This document shows, in pieces, positions 6,188 to 13,478 of a DNA stretch of 64,000 nucleotides. Position numbers and translations under genes: made by a program. The stretch comes from Heteroscillospira sp050943935 (lineage in GTDB: Bacteria > Bacillota > Clostridia > Oscillospirales > Oscillospiraceae). The notes beneath the pieces are model-generated. The model saw nothing but the letters and a program-made list of their open reading frames with translations. It made no database searches and had not been told where the DNA came from. The first letter of the stretch is position 1; every line of letters starts with the position of its first letter. The stretch covers positions 1 to 64,000 of the forward strand of contig JBMNQC010000002.1 in assembly GCA_050943935.1 (NCBI GenBank). Direction: 5' to 3'.

Positions 6188-7546
6188 TTATTTCTCGAAC
6201 TTCCTGTTGATGTTTATGACCACGCGGCTGAGGGCCCACAGGGCCAGGAGGTTGGGGATGACCATGAGGCCGTTGAAGAAATCGGCCAGCTCCCATACCA
6301 GGTCCACCTTTTGGGTGGCGCCCACAATTATAAAGCCCACCACGATGATGGAATACACGGTAGCACCGGCCTTGCCAAACAGGAACTTGGCGTTGATACG
6401 GCCGAAGAAGTGCCAGCTCAGGATGGTGGAAAACGCGAAGAACAGCAGGCAGACGGCAATGAATATGTCGCCGAAAGAGCCGAACTGGCTGGTAAATGCC
6501 GCCTGAGCGAGAGCCACGCCCTCCTTTCCGCTGTCCATGACGCCGGTGGTGAGGACAGAGAACACGGTGAGATTAAGGATAATGAAAGTGTCGATAAACA
6601 CGCTTATCATGGCGGACAGGCCCTGCTCATGGGGATTCTTGGCGGTTGCGCGGGCGTGGGCGTGGGGGGTGGAGCCCATACCGGCCTCGTTGGAGAACAG
6701 TCCGCGGGCAACGCCGTAGCGCACAGCCTCCCGTATGGTGATACCCATTGCGCCGCCGGTAACAGCTGCGGGATTGAAGGCGCCCACAATGATGCTCTTT
6801 AGAGCCGCAGGCACGGCGGTGATATTCATAAAGATGAGAGCCAGGCTGCCCACAATGTAGACGGCGGCCATGAAAGGCACCAGCTTTTCAACCACGGACG
6901 CCAGGCGCTTGGAGCCGCCAAGGAATATGAAGGCCGCGGGTACTGCCAGGATAATTCCTATGGCCACAGGGGGCACATTGAAACCGCGGGCGGCAAACAC
7001 CTCGCCGAAAGCGCTGGCTATGGAGTTGGACTGGACCATATTACCCATGAAGCCCAGAGCCAGCACAATGAATACGGCAAACATGGCGGCAAGCACCTTT
7101 CCGAAGCTGCCCTTGAAAGCGGCGCGTATGTAGTAGATGGGGCCGCCTGTTACGCTGCCGTTGACAGTAGTTTTATATTCCTGAGCCAGGCTGGCCTCAG
7201 CGTAAATGGTGGCCATGCCGAAGAACGCGGAGACCCACATCCAGAAGATTGCGCCGGGTCCGCCGCCCAGAAGAGCGGTGGCAGCGCCGGCCAGGTTGCC
7301 GGTTCCGACCTGAGCTGCAATTGCGGTGGCGATGGACTGAAATGGCGTCATCTCGCCCTTGGCGCGCTTCTCGCCCCCGGAGTTCATATGTCCGAATATG
7401 AGTTTAAAGCCCTCGCCGAACTTGCGCACCTGAATGAAGCGCAGACGGAAAGTGTAGTAAATACCGGTTCCGCACAGGATTACGATGAGCAAAAAGCTCC
7501 AGAGAAATGCGTTGCCGCTCTTTACCAGTTCCAGTAGTGTTGCCAT
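6188..7546 (-). CDS. Sodium:alanine/glycine symporter (AGCS family)
   Basis: A 452-residue multi-span membrane protein of the amino acid carrier (AlsT/DagA/YrbD) family. Recognisable are MTPFQSIATAIAAQVGTGNL near residues 65-85, ALLGGGPGAIFWMWVSAFFG, and GLFSNEAGMGSTPHAHARA, the signature region of the family. It imports alanine or glycine with Na+. A glycine riboswitch with an intrinsic terminator sits in its leader, pointing to glycine as substrate. The gene is monocistronic: its own promoter at 7775-7803 and a strong terminator at 6156-6182. Length is typical for the family. Confidence 0.94.
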   Translation of the reverse strand: MATLLELVKSGNAFLWSFLLIVILCGTGIYYTFRLRFIQVRKFGEGFKLIFGHMNSGGEKRAKGEMTPFQSIATAIAAQVGTGNLAGAATALLGGGPGAIFWMWVSAFFGMATIYAEASLAQEYKTTVNGSVTGGPIYYIRAAFKGSFGKVLAAMFAVFIVLALGFMGNMVQSNSIASAFGEVFAARGFNVPPVAIGIILAVPAAFIFLGGSKRLASVVEKLVPFMAAVYIVGSLALIFMNITAVPAALKSIIVGAFNPAAVTGGAMGITIREAVRYGVARGLFSNEAGMGSTPHAHARATAKNPHEQGLSAMISVFIDTFIILNLTVFSVLTTGVMDSGKEGVALAQAAFTSQFGSFGDIFIAVCLLFFAFSTILSWHFFGRINAKFLFGKAGATVYSIIVVGFIIVGATQKVDLVWELADFFNGLMVIPNLLALWALSRVVININRKFEK

Positions 7547-7595
7547 GTCTTACCAATTCCCTTCTCTTTTTCTGTGCTTTTCGGGCAACAAAAAT

Positions 7596-7620
7596 AGAGC
7601 TGATGAATGTCATCAGCTCT
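7596..7620 (-). terminator. Riboswitch-controlled terminator
   Basis: A perfect 11-bp stem AGAGCTGATGA/TCATCAGCTCT with a three-base loop, followed on the minus strand by ATTTTTGTT. It lies between the glycine aptamer and the symporter start codon. The 5' arm (GAGAGCTG) may compete with aptamer or linker sequence, as in other glycine ON switches. Confidence 0.8.
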
Positions 7621-7760
7621 CAGGAGGTAGACATGCGCTACTGCGCGGGTGACCGGGCTTTTGTCCCGATGCTCTGTCCTTTTGCCTGAGAGATTGGCGG
7701 GTTCCCCCCTGCCGTACACCTTCGGCGCTCATAAAAATGAGACTCTCCAGAGTTGCCTGT
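7621..7760 (-). ncRNA. Glycine riboswitch (gcvT motif)
   Basis: Read on the minus strand, the leader contains GGAGAG, then GCGCCGAAGG, and later CTCTCAGGCAAAAGGACAGA. These are the hallmark conserved elements of the glycine aptamer (Rfam gcvT). Only one complete aptamer is visible; the remaining sequence before the terminator may be a degenerate second one. Together with the terminator at 7596-7620 it should let the symporter be made when glycine is abundant, a known arrangement for AGCS genes. Confidence 0.9.
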
Positions 7761-7774
7761 AAACAGCAAGATAG

Positions 7775-7803
7775 ATTATAGCACAGCCAAAGGCATTAAT
7801 CAA
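7775..7803 (-). promoter_or_regulatory. Promoter of the glycine riboswitch/symporter
   Basis: On the minus strand TTGATT (7803-7798), a 17-bp spacer and TATAAT (7780-7775), just upstream of the aptamer. Confidence 0.75.
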
Positions 7804-7873
7804 GTCCTAACTGTATTTTTATCGCGGACATTTATCCGTCTTAGAGCATACAATAGTCCGGAGGTTGGTATTT

Positions 7874-8098
7874 ATGGGAAATGTATCCCTGCCAATTACT
7901 ATAAGCGCTCTGGCCGAGCTGACAGCCGCCCAGTTTCCTGACTCCGGAGAGCTGGCGCTGCTGGCGGCAATATTCACACAGCTTGGCGATAGTCTCGCAA
8001 CTATTGCGGTTCAGCGTGAGCTGTGCCTCAGCCGGGCTCAGAGTACGGGTCAGGAAGGCTCCAGTCCCACACATTCCCCGAGGAATAGCTGTCTCTGA
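7874..8098 (+). CDS. Small clostridial protein of unknown function
   Basis: A 74-residue protein beginning MGNVSLPITISALAELTAAQ, with GGAGG nine bases before ATG. The central part, ELALLAAIFTQLGDSLATIA followed by VQRELC, is amphipathic and recalls a family of short clostridial proteins annotated only as DUF6774-like; this is from memory. The last 24 residues (SRAQSTGQEGS and on) are low in conservation signals and run into the 3' end of the oppositely oriented hydrolase gene, so the frame may have lost its original stop. A TACAAT hexamer lies upstream without a convincing -35. Confidence 0.55.
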   Translation: MGNVSLPITISALAELTAAQFPDSGELALLAAIFTQLGDSLATIAVQRELCLSRAQSTGQEGSSPTHSPRNSCL

Positions 8099-8582
8099 AA
8101 TGATTTCGCCTTCCGTCACCGGAGAACCATTTGTACTCCCGAGGCAGCACCCGGCCCACCGCCGTCTCTCCCAGCTGCTCTCTGGCATGGCGCACAAGCA
8201 CATCGGCGGCCAGGTCGTACAGGGCTTCATCCACGGGATTGTGTTCAGAATAGCCCATAAACTGGCCGGGGCTGGCCACGACCTGCTCCACCGTCTGGCC
8301 ACCGCTGTCCGCCCGGTTGAGTATGCACCAGGCCACGGCGGCCTGCTCCACCGGTGCGCAGCCCCGGCACTCGCCGTAAAGTGTTTTTGCTATAAGCTCT
8401 GCGTCCCTACCGGAGAACTCCGGCTGCGGTCCCGACCGCAGGCGTACGGAGTATTCCGCCGTGCATTGGGCCGTGGCCGCTGGCGGAATACCGTATGTCC
8501 CCCGGCTCCCGGCGCCTGTGCATACTCCGGCGCAGGCAATAGTCAGGACGACGCAGACGATTCTTGTAAAAAACATTCTCAA
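8028..8582 (-). CDS. SleB-type cell wall hydrolase
   Basis: A secreted protein of about 184 residues. It has an N-terminal signal segment (FFTRIVCVVLTIACAGVC) and a C-terminal Hydrolase_2 domain containing DAELIAKTLYGECRGC and QAAVAWCILNR, with the catalytic Glu in YGECRG, and YKWFSGDGR near the end. This is the catalytic fold of SleB/CwlJ-like lytic enzymes, which cut spore cortex or cell wall peptidoglycan. I place the start at TTG 8582, seven bases after AGGAGG; ATG 8576 lies thirteen bases away. It lacks the N-terminal peptidoglycan-binding domain of SleB. Its 3' end overlaps the convergent small gene by about 70 bases. Confidence 0.85.
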   Translation of the reverse strand: MRMFFTRIVCVVLTIACAGVCTGAGSRGTYGIPPAATAQCTAEYSVRLRSGPQPEFSGRDAELIAKTLYGECRGCAPVEQAAVAWCILNRADSGGQTVEQVVASPGQFMGYSEHNPVDEALYDLAADVLVRHAREQLGETAVGRVLPREYKWFSGDGRRNHFRDSYSSGNVWDWSLPDPYSEPG

Positions 8583-8633
8583 ATCATTTCCTCCTTTGTC
8601 AAAACGGATTTTTACGGCCTGCATCCAAAATGC

Positions 8634-8662
8634 TTGACCGTTTCCCCCTATGCGTATATACT
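8634..8662 (+). promoter_or_regulatory. Promoter of the YbjQ-family gene
   Basis: TTGACC, 17-bp spacer, TATACT; about 50 bases upstream of the start codon at 8712. Confidence 0.75.
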
Positions 8663-8711
8663 TATGCCATGCCGCACAGGCAATATGATTTTGATTTTTT
8701 GGGAGGCTTAT

Positions 8712-9032
8712 ATGATTCTTACCACAACGCCCTCTGTGGAGGGCAAGACCGTTCAGACCTACCACGGCATCGTATTCGGCGAGGTAATTTCCGGTGTAAA
8801 CGCATTTAAAGACATCGCCGCAGGCTTCTCCAACTTTTTCGGCGGCCGAAGCGCCACCTACGAGGATGAGCTTACCAGCGCCCGTGAGCAGGCCCTCAAT
8901 GAGATGAGCCAGCGCGCCGCCCGTCTTGGCGCCAACGCGGTGGTCGGTGTGGATATAGACTATGAGGTTCTGGGCGCCGACAACGGTATGCTCATGGTAA
9001 CCGCAAGCGGAACCGCCGTAACGGTATACTGA
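8712..9032 (+). CDS. YbjQ/UPF0145 family protein
   Basis: A 106-residue protein, the usual length for this family, with GGGAGG just upstream of ATG. Typical segments are MILTTTPSVEGKTVQTYHGI, GVNAFKDIAAGFSNFFGGRS, ARLGANAVVGVDIDYEVLG and a final ASGTAVTV. The family (PF01906) forms small ring-shaped oligomers; a metal-binding role has been proposed but not settled. Monocistronic: its own promoter and a strong hairpin terminator at 9040-9074. Confidence 0.9.
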   Translation: MILTTTPSVEGKTVQTYHGIVFGEVISGVNAFKDIAAGFSNFFGGRSATYEDELTSAREQALNEMSQRAARLGANAVVGVDIDYEVLGADNGMLMVTASGTAVTVY

Positions 9033-9039
9033 AGCGAAA

Positions 9040-9074
9040 AACCATCCCCGCTCCCTTTGGGAGCGGGGATGGTT
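9040..9074 (+). terminator. Strong hairpin terminator after the YbjQ gene
   Basis: A 16-bp perfect stem, AACCATCCCCGCTCCC with its complement, and a three-base loop. The T-tract is weak on the plus strand (TTCCG), but the minus strand has a T-rich end, so it can work in both directions. Confidence 0.65.
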
Positions 9075-9075
9075 C

Positions 9076-9278
9076 CGAAACTGTCGAAAAAGCCCATATG
9101 GGCTTTTTCGACAAAAGGCTGCGCTTCGCTCTGCGCCTCGGTCGTTCGCCGCAGGCGAACGATTCGACGCTCGCTCCGCGATAAGTGTTTTCTGCCACGT
9201 ACACGCCGCGGCGGAAAACGGATTTGATCTTTTTCGCCGCTCCGGCGGCGAAACTCTGTGAGACTTTTTGACAAACTG
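9076..9278. repeat. MITE-like intergenic element with a perfect 30-bp palindrome
   Basis: About 200 bp with no coding evidence. At 9083-9112 a perfect 30-bp palindrome (GTCGAAAAAGCCCAT and its complement) forms a long hairpin. The end at about 9261-9276 (CTTTTTGACAAACTG) is an imperfect inverted match to the start (ACTGTCGAAAAAG), giving terminal-repeat-like ends. Further short palindromes (TCGCCGCAGGCGA, GCCGCTCCGGCGGC) lie between. It is bracketed by two hairpins that share the CCCCGCTCC/GGAGCGGGG stem. This looks like a non-autonomous repeat inserted in or beside a terminator. Confidence 0.5.
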
Positions 9279-9280
9279 AG

Positions 9281-9315
9281 AAATCTCCCCGCTCCTTGTG
9301 GGAGCGGGGAGATTT
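9281..9315 (-). terminator. Terminator of the PPIase lipoprotein gene
   Basis: A perfect 15-bp stem AAATCTCCCCGCTCC and its complement with a five-base loop, immediately after the stop codon of the minus-strand gene at 9319. Confidence 0.7.
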
Positions 9316-9318
9316 ATG

Positions 9319-10188
9319 TCAGGCGCACACGGAGCTGTCGAAAATGAAATCCATCACAAGCTCCTGAACAGCCAGCTTTTCAAGCGAAGCCGAGACCTCC
9401 GGGCTGCTCCACGGCTCAGGCATGGCTTCCTCGCTCTCATAGCCGTAAGTGATAAGCCAAGTGGGCTTGGCTTTTTCCAAATCCTCCCTATCCGGCACAA
9501 GATTTTCCGCCCGGGCTATTGCATACAGGACAAGGTCCCGTTTTACGGAGCTTTCGGCGTTTTTCAGGCACAGCTCATCCAGACCGCTGCTGTTCGTACC
9601 GAAAAATGCAGAGAGATATTCATCCAGGCTGAGGCCGTATTCCTTCGCGAAAGCCTCGTAGCAGGCACGAAAATCCTCCTGATACTCTCTCAGTTCTTCC
9701 TCCGGATATTTCAGCACGGTGCTGCCGTCCAGCACTATGCTCCAAAGGGCGTCTCTGTTGGCCTGCCTGGCGGGGCTGTAATCTATACTAATAAGGCGCA
9801 CCTGCACCTCAGCGTCCCGTCCCGCGTATTCCGGCGCGCTGTCGTATACCTGCGGCAGAGTCAGCTTCATGGACGCCGTGTCCCCAGGCTCCATGCCCAC
9901 CAGGGCTTCGTCAAAGCCCGGCAAGAAATTGGAATAGCCCACCTCGAAGCTGTAAACTCCGGCGAAGAGCTGCTCTGTGCCCTCCACCATCGCTATCACC
10001 TCTGCTGTAACCGTATCCTCAGGCATGGCAGCGCTGCTGTCCGGGTCGCCGTATGGAGTGTAGCTTATGCCCTTGTACTGACCCAGCTCTATGTAATCCC
10101 CCAGGGCGTAGTCATATGGCTCCGGTACGCTCCCTGCACAGGAGCACAGAACGAGAATGACAAGCAGAGGGAGGAATATGCGCTTCAT
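9319..10188 (-). CDS. FKBP/trigger-factor-like peptidyl-prolyl isomerase lipoprotein
   Basis: A 289-residue lipoprotein: signal MKRIFLPLLVILVLCSC with lipidated Cys17. Residues from about 35 to 155 resemble an FKBP-type domain with YIELGQYKGI, LPGFDEALVGMEPGDTASMK and DAEVQVRLISI. This is followed by a helical region like the trigger factor C-terminus (EEELREYQEDFRACYEAFAK, and AIARAENLVPDREDLE). It probably folds proteins outside the membrane, as PrsA does, but with trigger-factor architecture. Monocistronic, with a terminator directly downstream. Function is inferred from domain resemblance. Confidence 0.78.
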   Translation of the reverse strand: MKRIFLPLLVILVLCSCAGSVPEPYDYALGDYIELGQYKGISYTPYGDPDSSAAMPEDTVTAEVIAMVEGTEQLFAGVYSFEVGYSNFLPGFDEALVGMEPGDTASMKLTLPQVYDSAPEYAGRDAEVQVRLISIDYSPARQANRDALWSIVLDGSTVLKYPEEELREYQEDFRACYEAFAKEYGLSLDEYLSAFFGTNSSGLDELCLKNAESSVKRDLVLYAIARAENLVPDREDLEKAKPTWLITYGYESEEAMPEPWSSPEVSASLEKLAVQELVMDFIFDSSVCA

Positions 10189-10245
10189 AAACGGCTCCTT
10201 TTTGCACGGGCCGGACGGGTTTTGTGTCCGGCCCTGTCAGTTTGC

Positions 10246-11535
10246 TTATTTGTAGATATTCCAGGGCGCGGCGTCGGTGCCGGTGTAATCAAAGAAGCTG
10301 AACAGAGCGGGGATACCGTAGGCGGTGGCGTAGTTGATGGAGCTGCCGTAAACAGCGTTGGGCAGGACTATCCACTCCGCTCCCCATTTGTCCATATTCT
10401 CTATGGCCAGCTCAACGCGGCTTACTGCGGTCACTCCGCTGTCGCTGAATATCTGACTTATATCGTTCAGGTCATCGCCCACTATCATGGCGATGTGGTG
10501 GGCGCTCAGCTCAAAGGTCTCGGGATATTTTGTGGATTCCGACACGCGCTCGCCGGTTTTCCAGGTGCCTCCGGTGGCCACTATCTGACGTATGGCCTCC
10601 TTGCTGGAGCCGTTGAGCTTATTGTCATTCACTATCAGATGTACGTCCGGGCTGTAGTTTTCAGTACCCTTTTCGTCGGTGGGGAAGCCCAGCTTCTGCA
10701 TGGACTCCATGGATATGTCATAGAAGGTCTTGCCCACCACCTCATATGTGGAAGAGCCTATGACCGTGCCGTCCGCCTTCCTGTATCCGGTCTGACCGCC
10801 GTACTGGCTCTGGCTGGTTTTATAGCCCTGGTCGTAGCGGTTGGTGACATAGTAGAACTCAATGCCGTTGTCTACGCAGTAGTCCACAAACTCAACGGCG
10901 CCTGGCAGCGCGGTGCAGCCGTCGCTCATTACAAAGTCGGCAAAGGCCTTGTTTGTCCACTCGCCGTTCTTGCCCAGAATATTTGCGGTGTAGTGCACGC
11001 CGTCCACCAGAGTGTCATCTATATCGCTGAATACGGCCACGCGCTTGCCCGAGTGGAAAAGCTGCTTTGCACCGTCCACGGTTTTCCAATGGTATCCGGT
11101 GGTTCCGGTATTGGCGTCGGCCTCAGCCACCATCTCATCCACATTTTCCTTGGCTATGTTGAAGGCCTGCATCATAAGTGCGTGAGCCTCGGCGCTCATC
11201 TGCCAGGCGGCGCCGCCCACCAGGTACTCATAGTCAGCCACAGGGGAGAACACCCCGGTCTTGCGGGTCAGACCGCTCACGGAAACGGTGCGGCTGGCGT
11301 TGTCCCAGGTGACGGAAGCGCCCAGAGCCTCGCTCAAAGCCCGAATGCCCACCATTGCGGAGCCATCCTCTGAAATCCACAGATTTTTTTCGTTGAATTT
11401 TGCACTTGCATCTGCGCCGTCCAGCGTCAGCTTAACATCAGCCGAGGCTGGTACGGAAGCTGCCGAAGCGCCCACAGCCAGGGAAAAGGCCAGCGCCAGC
11501 ACAAGAATAACCGCCAAAGTCCGTCTGCTTTTCAT
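10246..11535 (-). CDS. Secreted HAD (acid phosphatase type) with copper amine oxidase-like N-domain
   Basis: About 429 residues from ATG 11535 (AAGGAGGT eight bases upstream). A signal peptide (residues 1-26, ending ASA-A) is followed by a copper amine oxidase N1-like domain (about 34-90, LTLDGADASAKFNEKNLWIS and VGIRALSEALGASVTWDNAS), a cell-surface module. The rest is a HAD IIIB/class B acid phosphatase: motif I FSDIDDTLVD with Asp171 and Asp173, VTNR, and late GDDLND. This resembles the e(P4) nucleotidase/acid phosphatase group, so extracellular removal of phosphate from nucleotides or similar esters is likely. It has its own promoter at 11612-11640. Confidence 0.85.
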   Translation of the reverse strand: MKSRRTLAVILVLALAFSLAVGASAASVPASADVKLTLDGADASAKFNEKNLWISEDGSAMVGIRALSEALGASVTWDNASRTVSVSGLTRKTGVFSPVADYEYLVGGAAWQMSAEAHALMMQAFNIAKENVDEMVAEADANTGTTGYHWKTVDGAKQLFHSGKRVAVFSDIDDTLVDGVHYTANILGKNGEWTNKAFADFVMSDGCTALPGAVEFVDYCVDNGIEFYYVTNRYDQGYKTSQSQYGGQTGYRKADGTVIGSSTYEVVGKTFYDISMESMQKLGFPTDEKGTENYSPDVHLIVNDNKLNGSSKEAIRQIVATGGTWKTGERVSESTKYPETFELSAHHIAMIVGDDLNDISQIFSDSGVTAVSRVELAIENMDKWGAEWIVLPNAVYGSSINYATAYGIPALFSFFDYTGTDAAPWNIYK

Positions 11536-11611
11536 TTTGATGTACCTCCTTAAGATGTTTATGGGAAGAACATGCCGGTATAAACTTAGCCCCGGCACTC
11601 CTTCAAGACAT

Positions 11612-11640
11612 ACTATATATTTTTTATGAAAAAATATCAA
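11612..11640 (-). promoter_or_regulatory. Promoter of the HAD phosphatase gene
   Basis: On the minus strand TTGATA (11640-11635), a 17-bp A/T-rich spacer and TATAGT (11617-11612). The leader to the start codon is about 75 bases. Confidence 0.6.
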
Positions 11641-11785
11641 TAGCATAAGCTAAGTCAAAACAAAAATTAGAAATAAACGACAAAAAATATCATTCCCGTC
11701 CCCAACGGAACAACCGCAGGCACTTCTGCTTTCCGTATTCCGCGCATATACATGGTAGCGGTAAAAAAAGCGGGGAGTGGTGTTC

Positions 11786-12034
11786 TTGAAAACCAGCATC
11801 GAAGAGCGGGCATGCGAGCTTGCGGAATACATAATAAAAAATAACGCCACGGTGCGTACGGCGGCCAGGGAATTCGGTATAAGCAAGAGTACCGTACACA
11901 AGGATATAGCCGACAGGCTCAAGGACGTGGACAGAGGGCTGTATACGCGTGTGAAGCAGGTGCTGGAGCAGAACAAGGCTGAGCGCCACATCCGCGGGGG
12001 TATGGCCACCAGACGAAAATATAAGGGTGAATAA
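11786..12034 (+). CDS. spoIIID: Sporulation transcription factor SpoIIID
   Basis: About 82 residues. The core is diagnostic: ERACELAEYIIKNNATVRTA, EFGISKSTVHKDIADRL, and KAERHIRGGMATRRKYK, matching SpoIIID along its whole length. SpoIIID acts in the mother cell and switches genes during the sigma-E to sigma-K transition. GGGGAG at 11772-11777 stands eight bases from TTG 11786, which I take as the start; GTG codons at 11777 and 11780 are alternatives that would add two or three residues. A hairpin terminator follows at 12041. A CATATACAT sequence just upstream could be part of a sigma-E promoter, but no -35 is convincing. Confidence 0.93.
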   Translation: MKTSIEERACELAEYIIKNNATVRTAAREFGISKSTVHKDIADRLKDVDRGLYTRVKQVLEQNKAERHIRGGMATRRKYKGE

Positions 12035-12040
12035 AGCCTG

Positions 12041-12067
12041 GCGCGGGGCGGCAAAACCGCCTCGCGC
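12041..12067 (+). terminator. Terminator-like hairpin after spoIIID
   Basis: GCGCGGGGCGG pairs with CCGCCTCGCGC (one G-U) around a CAAAA loop, followed by AAAGTTTTCT. Confidence 0.5.
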
Positions 12068-12130
12068 AAAGTTTTCTGTAAGGAATACAGCTATGTGCAA
12101 ATTTATGAGTTATTTTGTGAAAAATCACAC

Positions 12131-12159
12131 TTTATTCCAGGGCTGGTTTCTGATATAAT
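12131..12159 (+). promoter_or_regulatory. Likely promoter of the 52-aa gene and asnA
   Basis: TTTATT, 17-bp spacer, TATAAT. The -10 is perfect and the -35 weak. Confidence 0.45.
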
Positions 12160-12197
12160 TAACTAAAAGTTATGCAGTTCAGCTGGAGTTGTTTGCT

Positions 12198-12356
12198 ATG
12201 GATACAGTTTATACAGTCAAAACAATTTGGGGTGACTACGCCGTGCTCACGGATGCCGACGGAGAGGAGAGCAGACTTGCTCTGGCTCTGCTGCCGCCGG
12301 AAATCTGCGAGGGCGACCGGGTGGTCTGCCGTGGCTTTGAATATTCCATAGAATAA
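12198..12356 (+). CDS. Small 52-aa protein, DUF3006-like
   Basis: A 52-residue frame with TGGAG nine bases before ATG. The sequence WGDYAVLTDADGEESRL, followed by LLPPEICEGDRVVC, has the layout of DUF3006 proteins (a DYAVLED segment followed by a K/C-EGDVL segment), which are short beta-rich proteins of unknown function. It lies 32 bases before asnA on the same strand and probably shares its transcript. The family link is from pattern memory. Confidence 0.6.
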   Translation: MDTVYTVKTIWGDYAVLTDADGEESRLALALLPPEICEGDRVVCRGFEYSIE

Positions 12357-12388
12357 CTGCACTTGCAATAAAAAGGAGAAAATACACC

Positions 12389-13402
12389 ATGAACCATGTG
12401 GAGATTCCTGCGGGTTACCGCACGAATATGAGCCGCTATGAGACTCAGAAATATATAGGGCTACTCAAACGCCTGTTTGAAGATACCCTATCCGGCGCTC
12501 TGAATCTGCGCCGGGTGTCCTCCCCCCTGTTTGTAGACGCCGCAAACGGTCTGAACGACGACCTGAACGGCATTGAGCGCCCCGTCAGCTTTGACATACC
12601 CGCCGTAGGCAGTCAGGCTCAGGTGGTGCAGTCTCTGGCCAAATGGAAGCGCTATGCCCTCATGCGCTACGGCTTCCCCATGGGACAGGGTCTGTATACC
12701 GATATGAACGCCATCCGCCGGGATGAAGAGCTGGACAATCTCCACTCCGTATATGTGGACCAGTGGGACTGGGAAAAGGTGATACGCGAGGAGGACAGAA
12801 ACCTCAGATACCTGCGCGACACCGTGGACGATATAGTCGGCGCCATCTGCGACGTAGACCGCACACTCCACCAGATAGTCCCTGCTCTGGAGAATCTGCC
12901 CAGAATAGAGCGCGAGGTATACTTTGTCACCGCTCAGGAGCTGGAGGACCAATATCCCGAGCTCACTCCGGATGAACGGGAATACGCCGTGGTCAAAGAG
13001 CACAGGACAGTATTCATAATAGGCATAGGCGGCCCAATGAAATCCGGCAAAAAGCACGACGGCCGCGCTCCCGACTATGACGACTGGGATCTGAACGGCG
13101 ACTTGCTGTTCTGGAACACAGTACTGGAGCGTCCCTTTGAAATATCCAGTATGGGTATCCGTGTAAGCCCTCAGGTGCTGGAGCGCCAGCTGGAGGCAGC
13201 GGGCTGCCCTGAGCGCAAAAACCTCATGTTCCACAAGCTGCTGCTGGACGGCAAGCTGCCCTACAGCATAGGCGGCGGCATAGGCCAGTCCAGACTGTGC
13301 ATGCTGCTCATGGGCAAGGCACATATAGGCGAGGTTCAGGCCTCCGTGTGGGATGAGGAAACCCTGAAGGCCTGCAAGGCAGCGGGAGTGCGTCTCCTGT
13401 AA
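12389..13402 (+). CDS. asnA: Aspartate--ammonia ligase
   Basis: A 337-residue AsnA-type asparagine synthetase, related to class II aminoacyl-tRNA synthetases. It makes asparagine from aspartate, ammonia and ATP. Seen are TNMSRYETQKYIGLLKRLFE near the N-terminus, NGLNDDLNGIERPVSFDIP, QVVQSLAKWKRYALMRYGF and the C-terminal GGGIGQSRLCMLLMGKAHIG, all hallmark blocks. AGGAG lies about ten bases before ATG. Monocistronic or paired with the small upstream gene; a strong terminator follows. Confidence 0.96.
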   Translation: MNHVEIPAGYRTNMSRYETQKYIGLLKRLFEDTLSGALNLRRVSSPLFVDAANGLNDDLNGIERPVSFDIPAVGSQAQVVQSLAKWKRYALMRYGFPMGQGLYTDMNAIRRDEELDNLHSVYVDQWDWEKVIREEDRNLRYLRDTVDDIVGAICDVDRTLHQIVPALENLPRIEREVYFVTAQELEDQYPELTPDEREYAVVKEHRTVFIIGIGGPMKSGKKHDGRAPDYDDWDLNGDLLFWNTVLERPFEISSMGIRVSPQVLERQLEAAGCPERKNLMFHKLLLDGKLPYSIGGGIGQSRLCMLLMGKAHIGEVQASVWDEETLKACKAAGVRLL

Positions 13403-13418
13403 ACCGTATCTGCTGTTT

Positions 13419-13450
13419 AAGGCGTCCCGCACATAATTGGGGGACGCCTT
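13419..13450 (+). terminator. Terminator of asnA
   Basis: AAGGCGTCCC/GGGACGCCTT stem with a 12-base loop and a TTTTTATAC tail. Confidence 0.8.
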
Positions 13451-13478
13451 TTTATACAATCAACGGGAAGTGAGCTAT

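Noticed and set aside
7621..7680. A second glycine aptamer
   Set aside because: The conserved GCCGAAGG and CTCTCAGGCAAAAGGAC elements appear only once; the rest is at most a degenerate remnant.
9298..11373. Long plus-strand open frame of about 690 codons across the lipoprotein and HAD genes
   Set aside because: It crosses two well-supported genes and their intergenic gap in the antisense direction; no domain or start signal.
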